A stretch of DNA of 44,905 nucleotides from the NCBI GenBank assembly GCA_007280345.1, contig QYQD01000026.1, positions 1 to 44,905 on the forward strand. Direction: 5' to 3'. The stretch comes from Deltaproteobacteria bacterium (GTDB lineage: Bacteria > Desulfobacterota > QYQD01). Positions 17,953-26,657 of this stretch are shown here, one piece after another. Numbering within the stretch: the stretch's first letter is position 1; every line of letters begins with the position of its first letter. The position numbers and the translations under genes were made by a program. The notes beneath the pieces were generated by a model, which was not told the DNA's origin, searched no databases, and saw only the letters and a program-made list of their open reading frames with translations.

Positions 17953-18750
17953 ATGGAAAACGTCTGTACTAACAGTCTCGAAAAGGCTCTTGCTAAGACG
18001 GAAGCCGATGTTGATGCAACATTAAGGGCCGCGGTTGCAGTCGTCAGATCCTTAAAAAAATTTCGCGTCGCAACTCAAACAGGAAACCTCCGTGAATTGA
18101 GCAAAACAATAGAATCCGCAGAACAGGCGATCGCTGCGCTGAGACAACAATTTACAAATACCAAGGAGGTATGGAATTTCGATAGTGAAAATTATATTGC
18201 CAGCAGGGCATTTCCTGAAGAGCTTCTGGAGATGTCCAAATCTTTGGGAGTAAAAATCTTTGAACAGGACGAACGACTATACTGTTATCCTTTTCTCATC
18301 CGCATCCTGCCTAATGAACTTGCCGTCCAAATTGATAAGACCAGAGAAAAGCGTTTACAACCATCCACCCTTGTTAATCACCTTAAGGCATTACAAAATA
18401 AGCCTGTAAGATTCAGACCGGAGACGTTTCTGGAAAGTCTTTTCTCGGCATATGAAACTCTCATAAAAAGTCGCGGGAAGGATCACGTAGGCAAGGGAAT
18501 CGTGATAACCCTTCTTGAAATTTACAGATTATTAACCCTTCTACCGGGGCAGGCCAAGGAATATTCGCGTCAGGAATTTGCGCGAGATATTTATCTTCTT
18601 GATCGCAGCGGTGTAACAACAACAAAAAGGGGGGTTGTCGTCAGCTTTCCGGCGAGTACGGGTACAAGATGGACCACAGGCACTATTCGCGTCATTACAC
18701 AGGAAGGCCAGGACAAACGATATTACGGTATTTCATTTTCAGAGGCTTAG
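17953..18750 (+). CDS. Uncharacterised protein A of the putative defence operon (265 aa)
   Basis: RBS-like AAGGAAGGG upstream; N-terminal helical region (LEKALAKTEADVDATLRAAVAVVRSLKKF…SAEQAIAALRQQF). No family recognised. Confidence 0.85.
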   Translation: MENVCTNSLEKALAKTEADVDATLRAAVAVVRSLKKFRVATQTGNLRELSKTIESAEQAIAALRQQFTNTKEVWNFDSENYIASRAFPEELLEMSKSLGVKIFEQDERLYCYPFLIRILPNELAVQIDKTREKRLQPSTLVNHLKALQNKPVRFRPETFLESLFSAYETLIKSRGKDHVGKGIVITLLEIYRLLTLLPGQAKEYSRQEFARDIYLLDRSGVTTTKRGVVVSFPASTGTRWTTGTIRVITQEGQDKRYYGISFSEA

Positions 18751-18762
18751 GAGGCATAAACC

Positions 18763-19764
18763 ATGTCCTACATCACACAAGATGAGTGGCTAGATACGAT
18801 TCGTGGGGAGTATTTGTATGATTTCATTAAACGCGGTGGCGCAGCCGTAAAATTTGTAGTTCCTATGGAAGATGATGACCATAACCAATTACTTAATCTG
18901 CTGCGTAAAACTTCAGAAGAGGAAAACTATTTTTTTACATCCGTCAATGCCGTGTCAACCAAGATTCACATGATTGATAAGTTGTTTCACAAGGTAGCTC
19001 GGCAGATTGATTGGGATGAGTTGTCTCATTCATTTGTAAAAAAAATATTTACGCAAAATGGGTATGAGCTGCCACAGCAACGTGAAGATTTCAATCTTCA
19101 GAATATCGCCGCAATCAATAACCGGGAGGAAAAATTTTTACGAAGGGAAATGCATTCATGGTTTGAAAAAGAAATCTTTCGCGATTTTGAAATGAGCCAG
19201 GAATTCAGAATCGCTATGATGCGCCTCTGTTTAGATCAGCTTGACACCACAGGACCGACCACATTTTTAAGCAATGCTGTTAAAGAATGGCTTGGGGGCG
19301 AACTCCGGTTGATTTCAACATTGAAGGAAGCGCTCATCTTTCAAAAAATTGCGCGGCACAATGCCCGGCATATGTTGTTTTCACTCGCCCACTGGTTGAG
19401 GGTCAACGGGAAGAGTGGTCTTGTACTTGTGCTCGACATCACTCGCTATCTTATTTCAACAAGATCGAAGAATCCTGATGATGGCTTTTTCTATTCAATT
19501 CCTGCCGTGCTCGATGCCTATGAGGTTCTTCGCCAATTCATTGATGGAACGGATGAAATGGAGGGCTGTCTGATTGTGGTTTTTGCATCAAAGGACTTTC
19601 TGAATGATGACAAGCGGGGTTTAAACCGTTATGATGCTCTAAAATTGAGGGTCTGGGATGAAGTCAGAGACAGGCAAAGACAAAATCCTCTGGCGTCTTT
19701 AATACGCCTGGCAAATAATAAAACAGCCTCAGTCCATCAAGTGTTAAGGGAGGTGCAAAGATGA
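18763..19764 (+). CDS. Uncharacterised protein B; ATPase-like but with no recognisable Walker A motif (333 aa)
   Basis: Walker-B-like GLVLVLDITRYL, then EVLRQFIDGTDEMEGCLIVVFASKDFLNDDKRGLNRYDALKLRVWDEV. Its end overlaps gene C by 4 nt (ATGA). Confidence 0.8.
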   Translation: MSYITQDEWLDTIRGEYLYDFIKRGGAAVKFVVPMEDDDHNQLLNLLRKTSEEENYFFTSVNAVSTKIHMIDKLFHKVARQIDWDELSHSFVKKIFTQNGYELPQQREDFNLQNIAAINNREEKFLRREMHSWFEKEIFRDFEMSQEFRIAMMRLCLDQLDTTGPTTFLSNAVKEWLGGELRLISTLKEALIFQKIARHNARHMLFSLAHWLRVNGKSGLVLVLDITRYLISTRSKNPDDGFFYSIPAVLDAYEVLRQFIDGTDEMEGCLIVVFASKDFLNDDKRGLNRYDALKLRVWDEVRDRQRQNPLASLIRLANNKTASVHQVLREVQR

Positions 19765-21029
19765 ATATCGACGAACAAGTGAAAAATCGGCGTGCCATAG
19801 AAGCGCTACGTAATGGTGTGCCGAACCGTGATGCTGTTGCGGTGTTAGGATGTAATCAACCGGAAATAGAAGATAAATTTCGACGACAACTTCAAAATAC
19901 AAGAGATATGATTACCGATGGAAGACCAAACGAAGGGATGCTGGTGGCAGGTGACTTTGGTTCTGGAAAATCACATCTCCTGGAATATCTGATGCACCTT
20001 GCTCTGGAGCAGAATTTTGTGTGCAGTAAGATTGTCATCAGTAAGGAGACCCCCTTATTTGATCCAGCAAAATTATATCGTGCTGCGGCTGAAGCTGCAA
20101 TTGTACCAGGTAAACGGGGCGGCGCTATGACCGAAATTGCAACTGCTTTGAATCCTAACCACACCGCCTACAAGGATTTTTATCTATGGGTACATCAGAG
20201 AGCCGGTCTTAATTCGAGATTTGCCGCAACACTGTTTTTATATGAAAGAATGCAAAATGATCCCGAATTCAGTAACCGCATTATCAGATTTTGGTCTGGT
20301 GATAAAATTGGTTCAGGTGAGATAAGAAAATATCTCAAGGCATGCCGGGAACCGGTAACCTATAAGATTGACAACATTCCGGCGAAAGAACTTGCGTTAC
20401 AGAGGTTTAAGTTTGCTGCTCGTTTAATTGTTGCAGCCGGTTATGCTGGTTGGGTCCTACTGATTGATGAAACGGAATTGTTAGCTAAATACTCACTTAT
20501 GCAGAGGGCAAAATCTTATGCAGAATTGGCGCGATGGATGGGGAAACTGGATGAGTCTAATTTTGCAGGATTGACGGTCGTTTTTACTATAGCCCATGAT
20601 TTTGGAGAAAAAATCATGATGGAAATTAATGACTTAGAAAAGGTACCTGGCCGATTGAGAGCGAAAGGAACAGAGAATGACCTTCTATTGGCAAGCCAAT
20701 CAGAGAGAGGAATGCGCTTGATTCAAAAAGAATTTGAACTTTTAAAAGGGCCAGACGAAACAACATTAAATCAAACATATGAAAGGGTACAATCCATACA
20801 TGCACAAGCATATAATTGGTCTCCACCGCCGGTACAATCTATCGAACGTTTACGTAGTAACAGAATGCGTCAGTATGTAAGAGGTTGGATAACCGAATGG
20901 GATCTCAAGCGTCTTGACAGCGGATATACGCCGGAAATTGAGGTTACAAAACTTGAGCAAGACTATACCGAGGATAAGAATTTAGAGGTTGAAACGGAGG
21001 GAGGATCGGATAGCAACAACCTTAACTAG
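19761..21029 (+). CDS. BREX BrxD-like / DUF2791-type ATP-binding protein (protein C)
   Basis: RRAIEALRNGVPNRDAVAVLGCNQPEIEDKF; Walker A GDFGSGKSHLLEYL; Walker B WVLLIDETELL; C-terminal MRQYVRGWITEWDLKRL. Confidence 0.88.
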   Translation: MNIDEQVKNRRAIEALRNGVPNRDAVAVLGCNQPEIEDKFRRQLQNTRDMITDGRPNEGMLVAGDFGSGKSHLLEYLMHLALEQNFVCSKIVISKETPLFDPAKLYRAAAEAAIVPGKRGGAMTEIATALNPNHTAYKDFYLWVHQRAGLNSRFAATLFLYERMQNDPEFSNRIIRFWSGDKIGSGEIRKYLKACREPVTYKIDNIPAKELALQRFKFAARLIVAAGYAGWVLLIDETELLAKYSLMQRAKSYAELARWMGKLDESNFAGLTVVFTIAHDFGEKIMMEINDLEKVPGRLRAKGTENDLLLASQSERGMRLIQKEFELLKGPDETTLNQTYERVQSIHAQAYNWSPPPVQSIERLRSNRMRQYVRGWITEWDLKRLDSGYTPEIEVTKLEQDYTEDKNLEVETEGGSDSNNLN

Positions 21030-21191
21030 GAGCCTGTCGGACTTAGGGGATCGTCACGAGGGAAGTGGGAGGACAAGCCAAAATGTTCACGAATTTGAGG
21101 CACATAGTGGAGGCTATGTAACGAAAATTCGGGGATATTTGGGCGTCCTCCCACTTTCCGCAGTAGATTATCATAAGTCCGACAGGCTCCT
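21028..21191. mobile_element. MITE-like palindromic element, 164 bp, perfect 18-bp terminal inverted repeats
   Basis: AGGAGCCTGTCGGACTTA (21028-21045) and TAAGTCCGACAGGCTCCT (21174-21191). Interior also self-complementary: GGAAGTGGGAGGAC/GTCCTCCCACTTTCC and CATAG-TGGAGG-CTATG. Confidence 0.75.
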
Positions 21192-21220
21192 GGGTCTAGA
21201 CATTCGGGAGGTCACTTGAA

Positions 21221-21778
21221 ATGCCGATTCCCTATCGTGATGCCGATGAACTAAGCGATTTAGGAATAGCAGGATATCTCAGGATTCAGCCTGCACAGGA
21301 AGGATCCGGCTATCTGGCTGCGCTCTTTTTGATCAATGCGCGCGGCGAGCCGATAGAATTTACGTATAACAGAATAGAAACTCCTCACACCTTCCTTTGG
21401 CGACAGGCGGATATCCGCCGCCATGCCACAAGAAAATTGACTGCGTCGCTTCTCTCCTTATGTCCGAAAACACCACGATTGATACTATGCCTCGCTGAAG
21501 AGATAGGCAGCGAACTTTTCTGTCAGGATATTCAATTGTCAGTTCCAGTCTGCCGGATTGCGCCAGCAATTAAAGCCCTTCCTTATTCAGCAACCGAAAT
21601 CCAGGATAGGATCGAAGTAGAAGGACCAATGAATCTCTTTTGGTATCCGGGAAGACCGGCTGACGATGCAATTGAATTAAAGCTTTTACACGAATTGGCA
21701 GTGCATGGTTTACTTACAGAGCCTTTCGAGCGAGCATTAATTGGACTTCGGGAAGTCTATTCAGATAAAGGTGAATGA
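21221..21778 (+). CDS. Uncharacterised protein D of the putative defence operon (185 aa)
   Basis: MPIPYRDADELSDLGIAGYLRIQ…; stop overlaps the start of gene E (ATGATGA). No family recognised. Confidence 0.85.
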   Translation: MPIPYRDADELSDLGIAGYLRIQPAQEGSGYLAALFLINARGEPIEFTYNRIETPHTFLWRQADIRRHATRKLTASLLSLCPKTPRLILCLAEEIGSELFCQDIQLSVPVCRIAPAIKALPYSATEIQDRIEVEGPMNLFWYPGRPADDAIELKLLHELAVHGLLTEPFERALIGLREVYSDKGE

Positions 21779-24000
21779 TGACCGGAGTTGCGATTTGGTG
21801 GAAAGAACGGAACATTGATCATGTCCCGTTGGCACGCTGGTTTGGCGTTTTTAGACGTCCGGTTAAACTTAGCGGCCATATCCCACAAAAGCTGTCTGTA
21901 CCGCCATTATTTCTATCTGCGCCGGATTACTTATCAGCATCTGATGACAGCATTCCGCCCCTGCCCATTTCATTAATTGTCTCATGCGCCTTAAATACAC
22001 CAGCTAATCTCATTACCGATTGTAAACATCCAGATGAGCATTTCCACGGTAGTGTCGGCCTCAACGGCATTCTTTTAAAAGGGGAACAGACTGGCCCAAA
22101 GTCAGCAAAGCAGATACGATCAGACTTAGTAGCTCATCCTTTGGAGGATGTGAGTCATGATGCGGATGCTGAAATCCCACTTTCAAGAAGGTTAGCTTAC
22201 CTTCTCCAACCACCAACTGACTTTTTGCTCTCAAAGCTCGGACCCTTGGAATGGCCAGCAGCGCTGTTCGACTATCAAATTGAAGGAATAAAAACCCTGC
22301 TGTCAAGAGACGCCTTGTTGCTTGCAGATGATATGGGGCTCGGTAAGACAATTCAGGCGATAGGCGCCCTAAGAATACTTTTTCTTCAAAGTCTCATTGA
22401 ATCTTGTCTATTAATCGTCCCAGCAAGCCTTATCGGACAGTGGCGAAAAGAGATTCACCATTGGGCTCCGGAACTACGTGTCTCTACCATTCGTGGTATA
22501 ACGACAGAACGAACATGGCAATGGGCAACACCTGCTCATATTTATCTCACGAGTTATGAAACCTTCCGATCTGATTGTACGGACCATGCTCAATCACCTC
22601 CCCGCCGCTGTGTGTGGGACGTTGTCATTCTTGATGAAGCTCAAAAAATAAAAAATCGGGATGTAGAAATCAGCCGTAAATGTAAACTTTTGCATCGAGC
22701 ACGGGCATGGGCGCTTACAGGCACACCGCTTGAAAATCGGGAAGATGATCTTGCCTCAATTCTCGAATTTGTAACATCTATGAAAGAAGGTGAAACACCT
22801 CCACGGTTCAACCCAGGCTTAGAGCTCCAAGAAAAACATAAGTCTTTACAGCTTCGCCGGAAAAAACATGATGTGCTCCCTCAACTTCCGCCTAAAATAG
22901 TAAGTCAAATATCGTTAACAATGGATGTCAAACAACGCAAATATTACGAGCGGGCCGAAAAAGAAGGCATTATCCAACTTAAGGAAAGTGGCGAGTTTGT
23001 TCGCATAGAAAATGTTCTCGCACTCATTATGAAATTGAAACAGATATGCAATTTTTGTCCATCTTCAGGGGCGTCAGTTAAACTTGACGATGTCCTGGAA
23101 CGTTTAAATATTCTCGCATCTGAGGGATATCGTGCACTAATATTCTCACAATTCACGGATTCACTGTACGGGGCGCATGCCATAGCATCAAAGCTCGAAT
23201 CCTTTAACCCACTTCTTTATACTGGTGACTTATCCGCAAGACAGCGAGATGAGATCATCAGTACCTTCAAAAAAGATCAAGATCATAAAGTTCTCATTCT
23301 TTCCCTCCGTGCCGGGGGACAAGGGCTTAATTTACAGGATGCTTCGTATGTTTTTCATTTTGATCGCTGGTGGAATCCTGCCGTTGAGCATCAGGCTGAG
23401 GGCAGAGCACACCGTCTGGGCCAAACCTTTCCTGTTCACATTTATAAGTATACTATAGGAGATACGATTGAGGAACGGATCGAGAAAATATTGGTGGAAA
23501 AACAGCTGCTTTTCGATGAGTTGGTGGACAGCGTTTCGATTGACTTAAAATCAAAACTATCAGGCGAAGAACTATTTGGTTTGTTTGGTTTGGTCCCGCC
23601 AGAATATTTAAAATCGTCAAAACGCAAATCGGCATTCACAGGAAGTTACACTGATATGAGTGGCGTGGAATTTGAGGAACATGTGAAAGGGCTATTGGAA
23701 CGAAAGAAGTGGCGGGTGGAAACTACTTCTTTGACACGCGATGGAGGTGTTGACCTCATCGCCCGACGAGACGACGATATTGGTTTAGAGATAACCCTTT
23801 ACATTCAATGCAAAAATCATGCAGCTCCCGTAGGCGTTGACGTGATAAGAGCGTTAAGGGAAGTAATGCCGAAGGATGTTACTGGCACAAGAGGCGTTGT
23901 AGTTTGTCCGAGCGGCTTTTCGACTGACGCAATAAATTTTGCCAAAGACCGGGGCATTGCCCTCTGGAATCGGCATCATCTTTTTGAATTATCCGAATAA
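21775..24000 (+). CDS. SNF2-family helicase fused to a C-terminal Mrr-type restriction endonuclease domain (protein E)
   Basis: LADDMGLGKTIQAIGAL, VILDEAQKIKN, LTGTPLENR, GGQGLNLQDASYVFHFDRWWNPAVEHQAEGRAHRLGQ; C-terminal GVEFEEHVKGLLERKKWRVETTSLTRDGGVDLIARR…LYIQCKNH. Confidence 0.95.
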   Translation: MMTGVAIWWKERNIDHVPLARWFGVFRRPVKLSGHIPQKLSVPPLFLSAPDYLSASDDSIPPLPISLIVSCALNTPANLITDCKHPDEHFHGSVGLNGILLKGEQTGPKSAKQIRSDLVAHPLEDVSHDADAEIPLSRRLAYLLQPPTDFLLSKLGPLEWPAALFDYQIEGIKTLLSRDALLLADDMGLGKTIQAIGALRILFLQSLIESCLLIVPASLIGQWRKEIHHWAPELRVSTIRGITTERTWQWATPAHIYLTSYETFRSDCTDHAQSPPRRCVWDVVILDEAQKIKNRDVEISRKCKLLHRARAWALTGTPLENREDDLASILEFVTSMKEGETPPRFNPGLELQEKHKSLQLRRKKHDVLPQLPPKIVSQISLTMDVKQRKYYERAEKEGIIQLKESGEFVRIENVLALIMKLKQICNFCPSSGASVKLDDVLERLNILASEGYRALIFSQFTDSLYGAHAIASKLESFNPLLYTGDLSARQRDEIISTFKKDQDHKVLILSLRAGGQGLNLQDASYVFHFDRWWNPAVEHQAEGRAHRLGQTFPVHIYKYTIGDTIEERIEKILVEKQLLFDELVDSVSIDLKSKLSGEELFGLFGLVPPEYLKSSKRKSAFTGSYTDMSGVEFEEHVKGLLERKKWRVETTSLTRDGGVDLIARRDDDIGLEITLYIQCKNHAAPVGVDVIRALREVMPKDVTGTRGVVVCPSGFSTDAINFAKDRGIALWNRHHLFELSE

Positions 24001-24025
24001 GTTTGCATATTCATTCTAATACGGA

Positions 24026-24073
24026 ATACGTCCTTAAGTAATTAAGCAACATCGGTCAAAAATAAGGACGTAT
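24026..24073. repeat. 11-bp inverted repeat ATACGTCCTTA…TAAGGACGTAT
   Basis: Perfect arms at 24026-24036 and 24063-24073, between the operon end and the mgtA-like gene. Confidence 0.7.
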
Positions 24074-24126
24074 GGACAGATGAAGTATTAAATGTAACCG
24101 CCTATCATGCTATCCAGGAGCAAGAA

Positions 24127-26637
24127 TTGAAATCATTTTCGAGCATGCCTGTTGCCGAGCTTCTCGATCAACTACAAACCACGTCGCACGGCCTGACGGA
24201 CGACGAAGCCCGGCAGCGTCTCCAGACCTACGGACCGAACCTCCTGCGGCCACAAAAGAGAATAAAAGAATTCTCACTCCTCCTGGCCCAGTTCAAAAGT
24301 CCGATCATCCTCATCCTTCTTTTTGCCGCCGGATTGTCGATATTTCTGCGTGATCCCACAGATGCCTTCATTATCCTGACAATCATCGTTATAAGCGCTT
24401 TCCTTGGATTCTGGCAGGAGCGGGGGGCAGCCCACGCGGTGGAGAACTTGCTGGCCATCGTCAAGATAAAAACAAGAGTGCTTAGGGATAGCCGGGAGAA
24501 GGAGACTCCGGTTGATGAGATCGTGCCCGGTGATATTGTTCTCCTCACAGCCGGCGATATTATCCCGGGAGACGGTATTATCCTTGAATCCAGGGATCTT
24601 TTTGTGGATGAAGCCACTCTGACCGGTGAGACCTATCCGGCAGAAAAGGCAACCGGGGTATTATTACCGGATACGCCACTCGGACAAGCGACCAATACGC
24701 TTTTCATGGGAACCCATGTGGTGAGCGGCACGGCGAAGGCAGTGGTTGTGCACACCGGCCAGAGCACTGAATTCGGCAAAATTTCCGAACGCCTGAAACT
24801 ACGGCCGCCGGAGACGGAATTCGAGCGTGGCGTTCGGCGGTTCGGGTATTTTCTCATAGAGATTACGCTGGTGCTGGTGATCGCCATCTTTGCTATCAAC
24901 GTCTACCTGGCGCGACCGGTGTTGGATTCCTTTCTTTTTTCCCTGGCCCTTGCGGTCGGCATGACCCCGCAACTCCTGCCGGCCATTATCAGCGTCAACC
25001 TCGCCCACGGCGCCAGGCGCATGGCCTCTCAGAAGGTGATTGTAAAACGCCTGGCCTCTATTGAAAACTTTGGCAGCATGAACGTCCTCTGTTCCGATAA
25101 AACCGGTACCCTCACGGAAGGGATGGTGAGGTTAAGCTCTGCGCTTGATGTCGAGGGCAATGAAAGCGAAAAGGCGCTCTTCTATGCCTATCTCAACGCC
25201 ATTCATCAGACCGGCTTTGTAAACCCCATCGATGAGGCCATCCACGCCTATCGCCGGTTCGACGTATCCGGCTACCAGAAACTGGATGAAGTCCCTTATG
25301 ACTTCATCCGTAAGCGCCTGAGCATCCTGGTGGTCAAAGACGGCGTACATCTGATGGTGACCAAAGGCGCCCTTAAGAATGTGCTCGCCGCCTGTTCGTC
25401 GGTGGAAACTTCCGGCAAAGGGATCGTAGATTTAGAAGATATGCAGGAGCGGATTCAGCAACTCTTTGCAGGGCTTAGCGCCAAAGGATTCCGGGTTCTG
25501 GGGATTGCTTACCGCGATGTAGGCCCTGGCGTTACTATCACCAGGGAACACGAAACCGATATGACCTTTTTAGGGTTGCTGGCTCTCTTTGATCCGCCCA
25601 AGCATGGAATTGTCGAGACTATCAGTCATCTGAAGGATCTCGGCGTTTCGCTGAAGATGGTTACCGGCGACAACCACTTGGTGGCGGCCAGTATCAGTGA
25701 ACAGGTGGGCCTGTCAAATTCAGAAATCCTTACCGGTCAGGACCTCCATGAGATGAGCGACGAGGCCCTTCTCAACCGGGTAAATGATGTACATGTCTTT
25801 GCAGAAGTCGAGCCCAATCAGAAAGAGCGCATCATCCTGGCCCTGAGGAAGGCCGGAAATGTCGTGGGTTATATGGGAGACGGGATCAACGATGCCTCAG
25901 CGCTCCATACTGCGGATGTAGGTATCTCTGTCGACAGCGCTGTGGATGTGGCCAAAGAGGCGGCTGATATTGTGCTGCTCGAAAAGAACTTAGGCGTTCT
26001 GGCCCAGGGTATCCGCGAAGGAAGGAAAACCTTTGCCAATACCCTCAAGTACGTCTTCATGGCCACCAGCGCCAATTTCGGCAACATGTTCAGTATGGCC
26101 GGGGCGTCACTATTTCTGCCCTTTCTCCCCTTGCTGCCCAAACAAATCCTGCTTACCAATTTAATGACTGATTTCCCCGAAATGGCCATCGCTACCGATA
26201 GCGTGGACAGCGAGATGATGGACAGGCCCCGGCGATGGGATATTAAATTCATCCGCAATTTTATGATTATTTTTGGTTCTCTGAGTTCGGTATTTGACTA
26301 CCTTACCTTTGGGGTACTGCTGTTCGTCCTGCACGCCACTACGGATCAGTTTAGAACCGGCTGGTTTCTGGAGTCGGTTATTTCGGCCTCGGTAATAGTG
26401 CTCGTGGTCCGGAGCCGCAGGCCTTTCTTTAAAAGTAAACCGGGAAGGTATCTTTTACTCGCCACACTGCTCATTATCGGTATCACCCTTACCTTGCCAT
26501 TCCTCCCGGTCGGAAAAATCTTTGGATTTACCCCGCTACCCCTTTCATTCTTTTTGCTGATGGGCATAATTATTTTATTTTACATTATCTCGGCAGAGCT
26601 ATTGAAAAGGAACTTTTATAAGAAGATAAGATTCTAA
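24127..26637 (+). CDS. mgtA: MgtA-type (magnesium-translocating-like) P-type ATPase
   Basis: VLCSDKTGTLTEG, GDGINDASALHTADVGISVDSAVDVAKEAADIVLLEK, VGMTPQLLPAIISVNLAHGARRMA. Confidence 0.9.
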   Translation: MKSFSSMPVAELLDQLQTTSHGLTDDEARQRLQTYGPNLLRPQKRIKEFSLLLAQFKSPIILILLFAAGLSIFLRDPTDAFIILTIIVISAFLGFWQERGAAHAVENLLAIVKIKTRVLRDSREKETPVDEIVPGDIVLLTAGDIIPGDGIILESRDLFVDEATLTGETYPAEKATGVLLPDTPLGQATNTLFMGTHVVSGTAKAVVVHTGQSTEFGKISERLKLRPPETEFERGVRRFGYFLIEITLVLVIAIFAINVYLARPVLDSFLFSLALAVGMTPQLLPAIISVNLAHGARRMASQKVIVKRLASIENFGSMNVLCSDKTGTLTEGMVRLSSALDVEGNESEKALFYAYLNAIHQTGFVNPIDEAIHAYRRFDVSGYQKLDEVPYDFIRKRLSILVVKDGVHLMVTKGALKNVLAACSSVETSGKGIVDLEDMQERIQQLFAGLSAKGFRVLGIAYRDVGPGVTITREHETDMTFLGLLALFDPPKHGIVETISHLKDLGVSLKMVTGDNHLVAASISEQVGLSNSEILTGQDLHEMSDEALLNRVNDVHVFAEVEPNQKERIILALRKAGNVVGYMGDGINDASALHTADVGISVDSAVDVAKEAADIVLLEKNLGVLAQGIREGRKTFANTLKYVFMATSANFGNMFSMAGASLFLPFLPLLPKQILLTNLMTDFPEMAIATDSVDSEMMDRPRRWDIKFIRNFMIIFGSLSSVFDYLTFGVLLFVLHATTDQFRTGWFLESVISASVIVLVVRSRRPFFKSKPGRYLLLATLLIIGITLTLPFLPVGKIFGFTPLPLSFFLLMGIIILFYIISAELLKRNFYKKIRF

Positions 26638-26657
26638 GGAAGTGACATTCCCCGGCT

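Noticed and set aside
17825-18025. 66-aa ORF at the start of the defence operon
   Set aside because: Overlaps the promoter and the start of gene A out of frame; no domain or RBS support.
20989-21219. 76-aa plus-strand ORF across the palindrome
   Set aside because: Mostly reads through the 164-bp inverted-repeat element; no independent coding signal.
17953-24000. Operon as complete type 2 BREX
   Set aside because: No PglX-like methyltransferase, PglZ-like phosphatase, PglW-like kinase or PglY-sized ATPase is present; only the ATPase/helicase pairing is shared.
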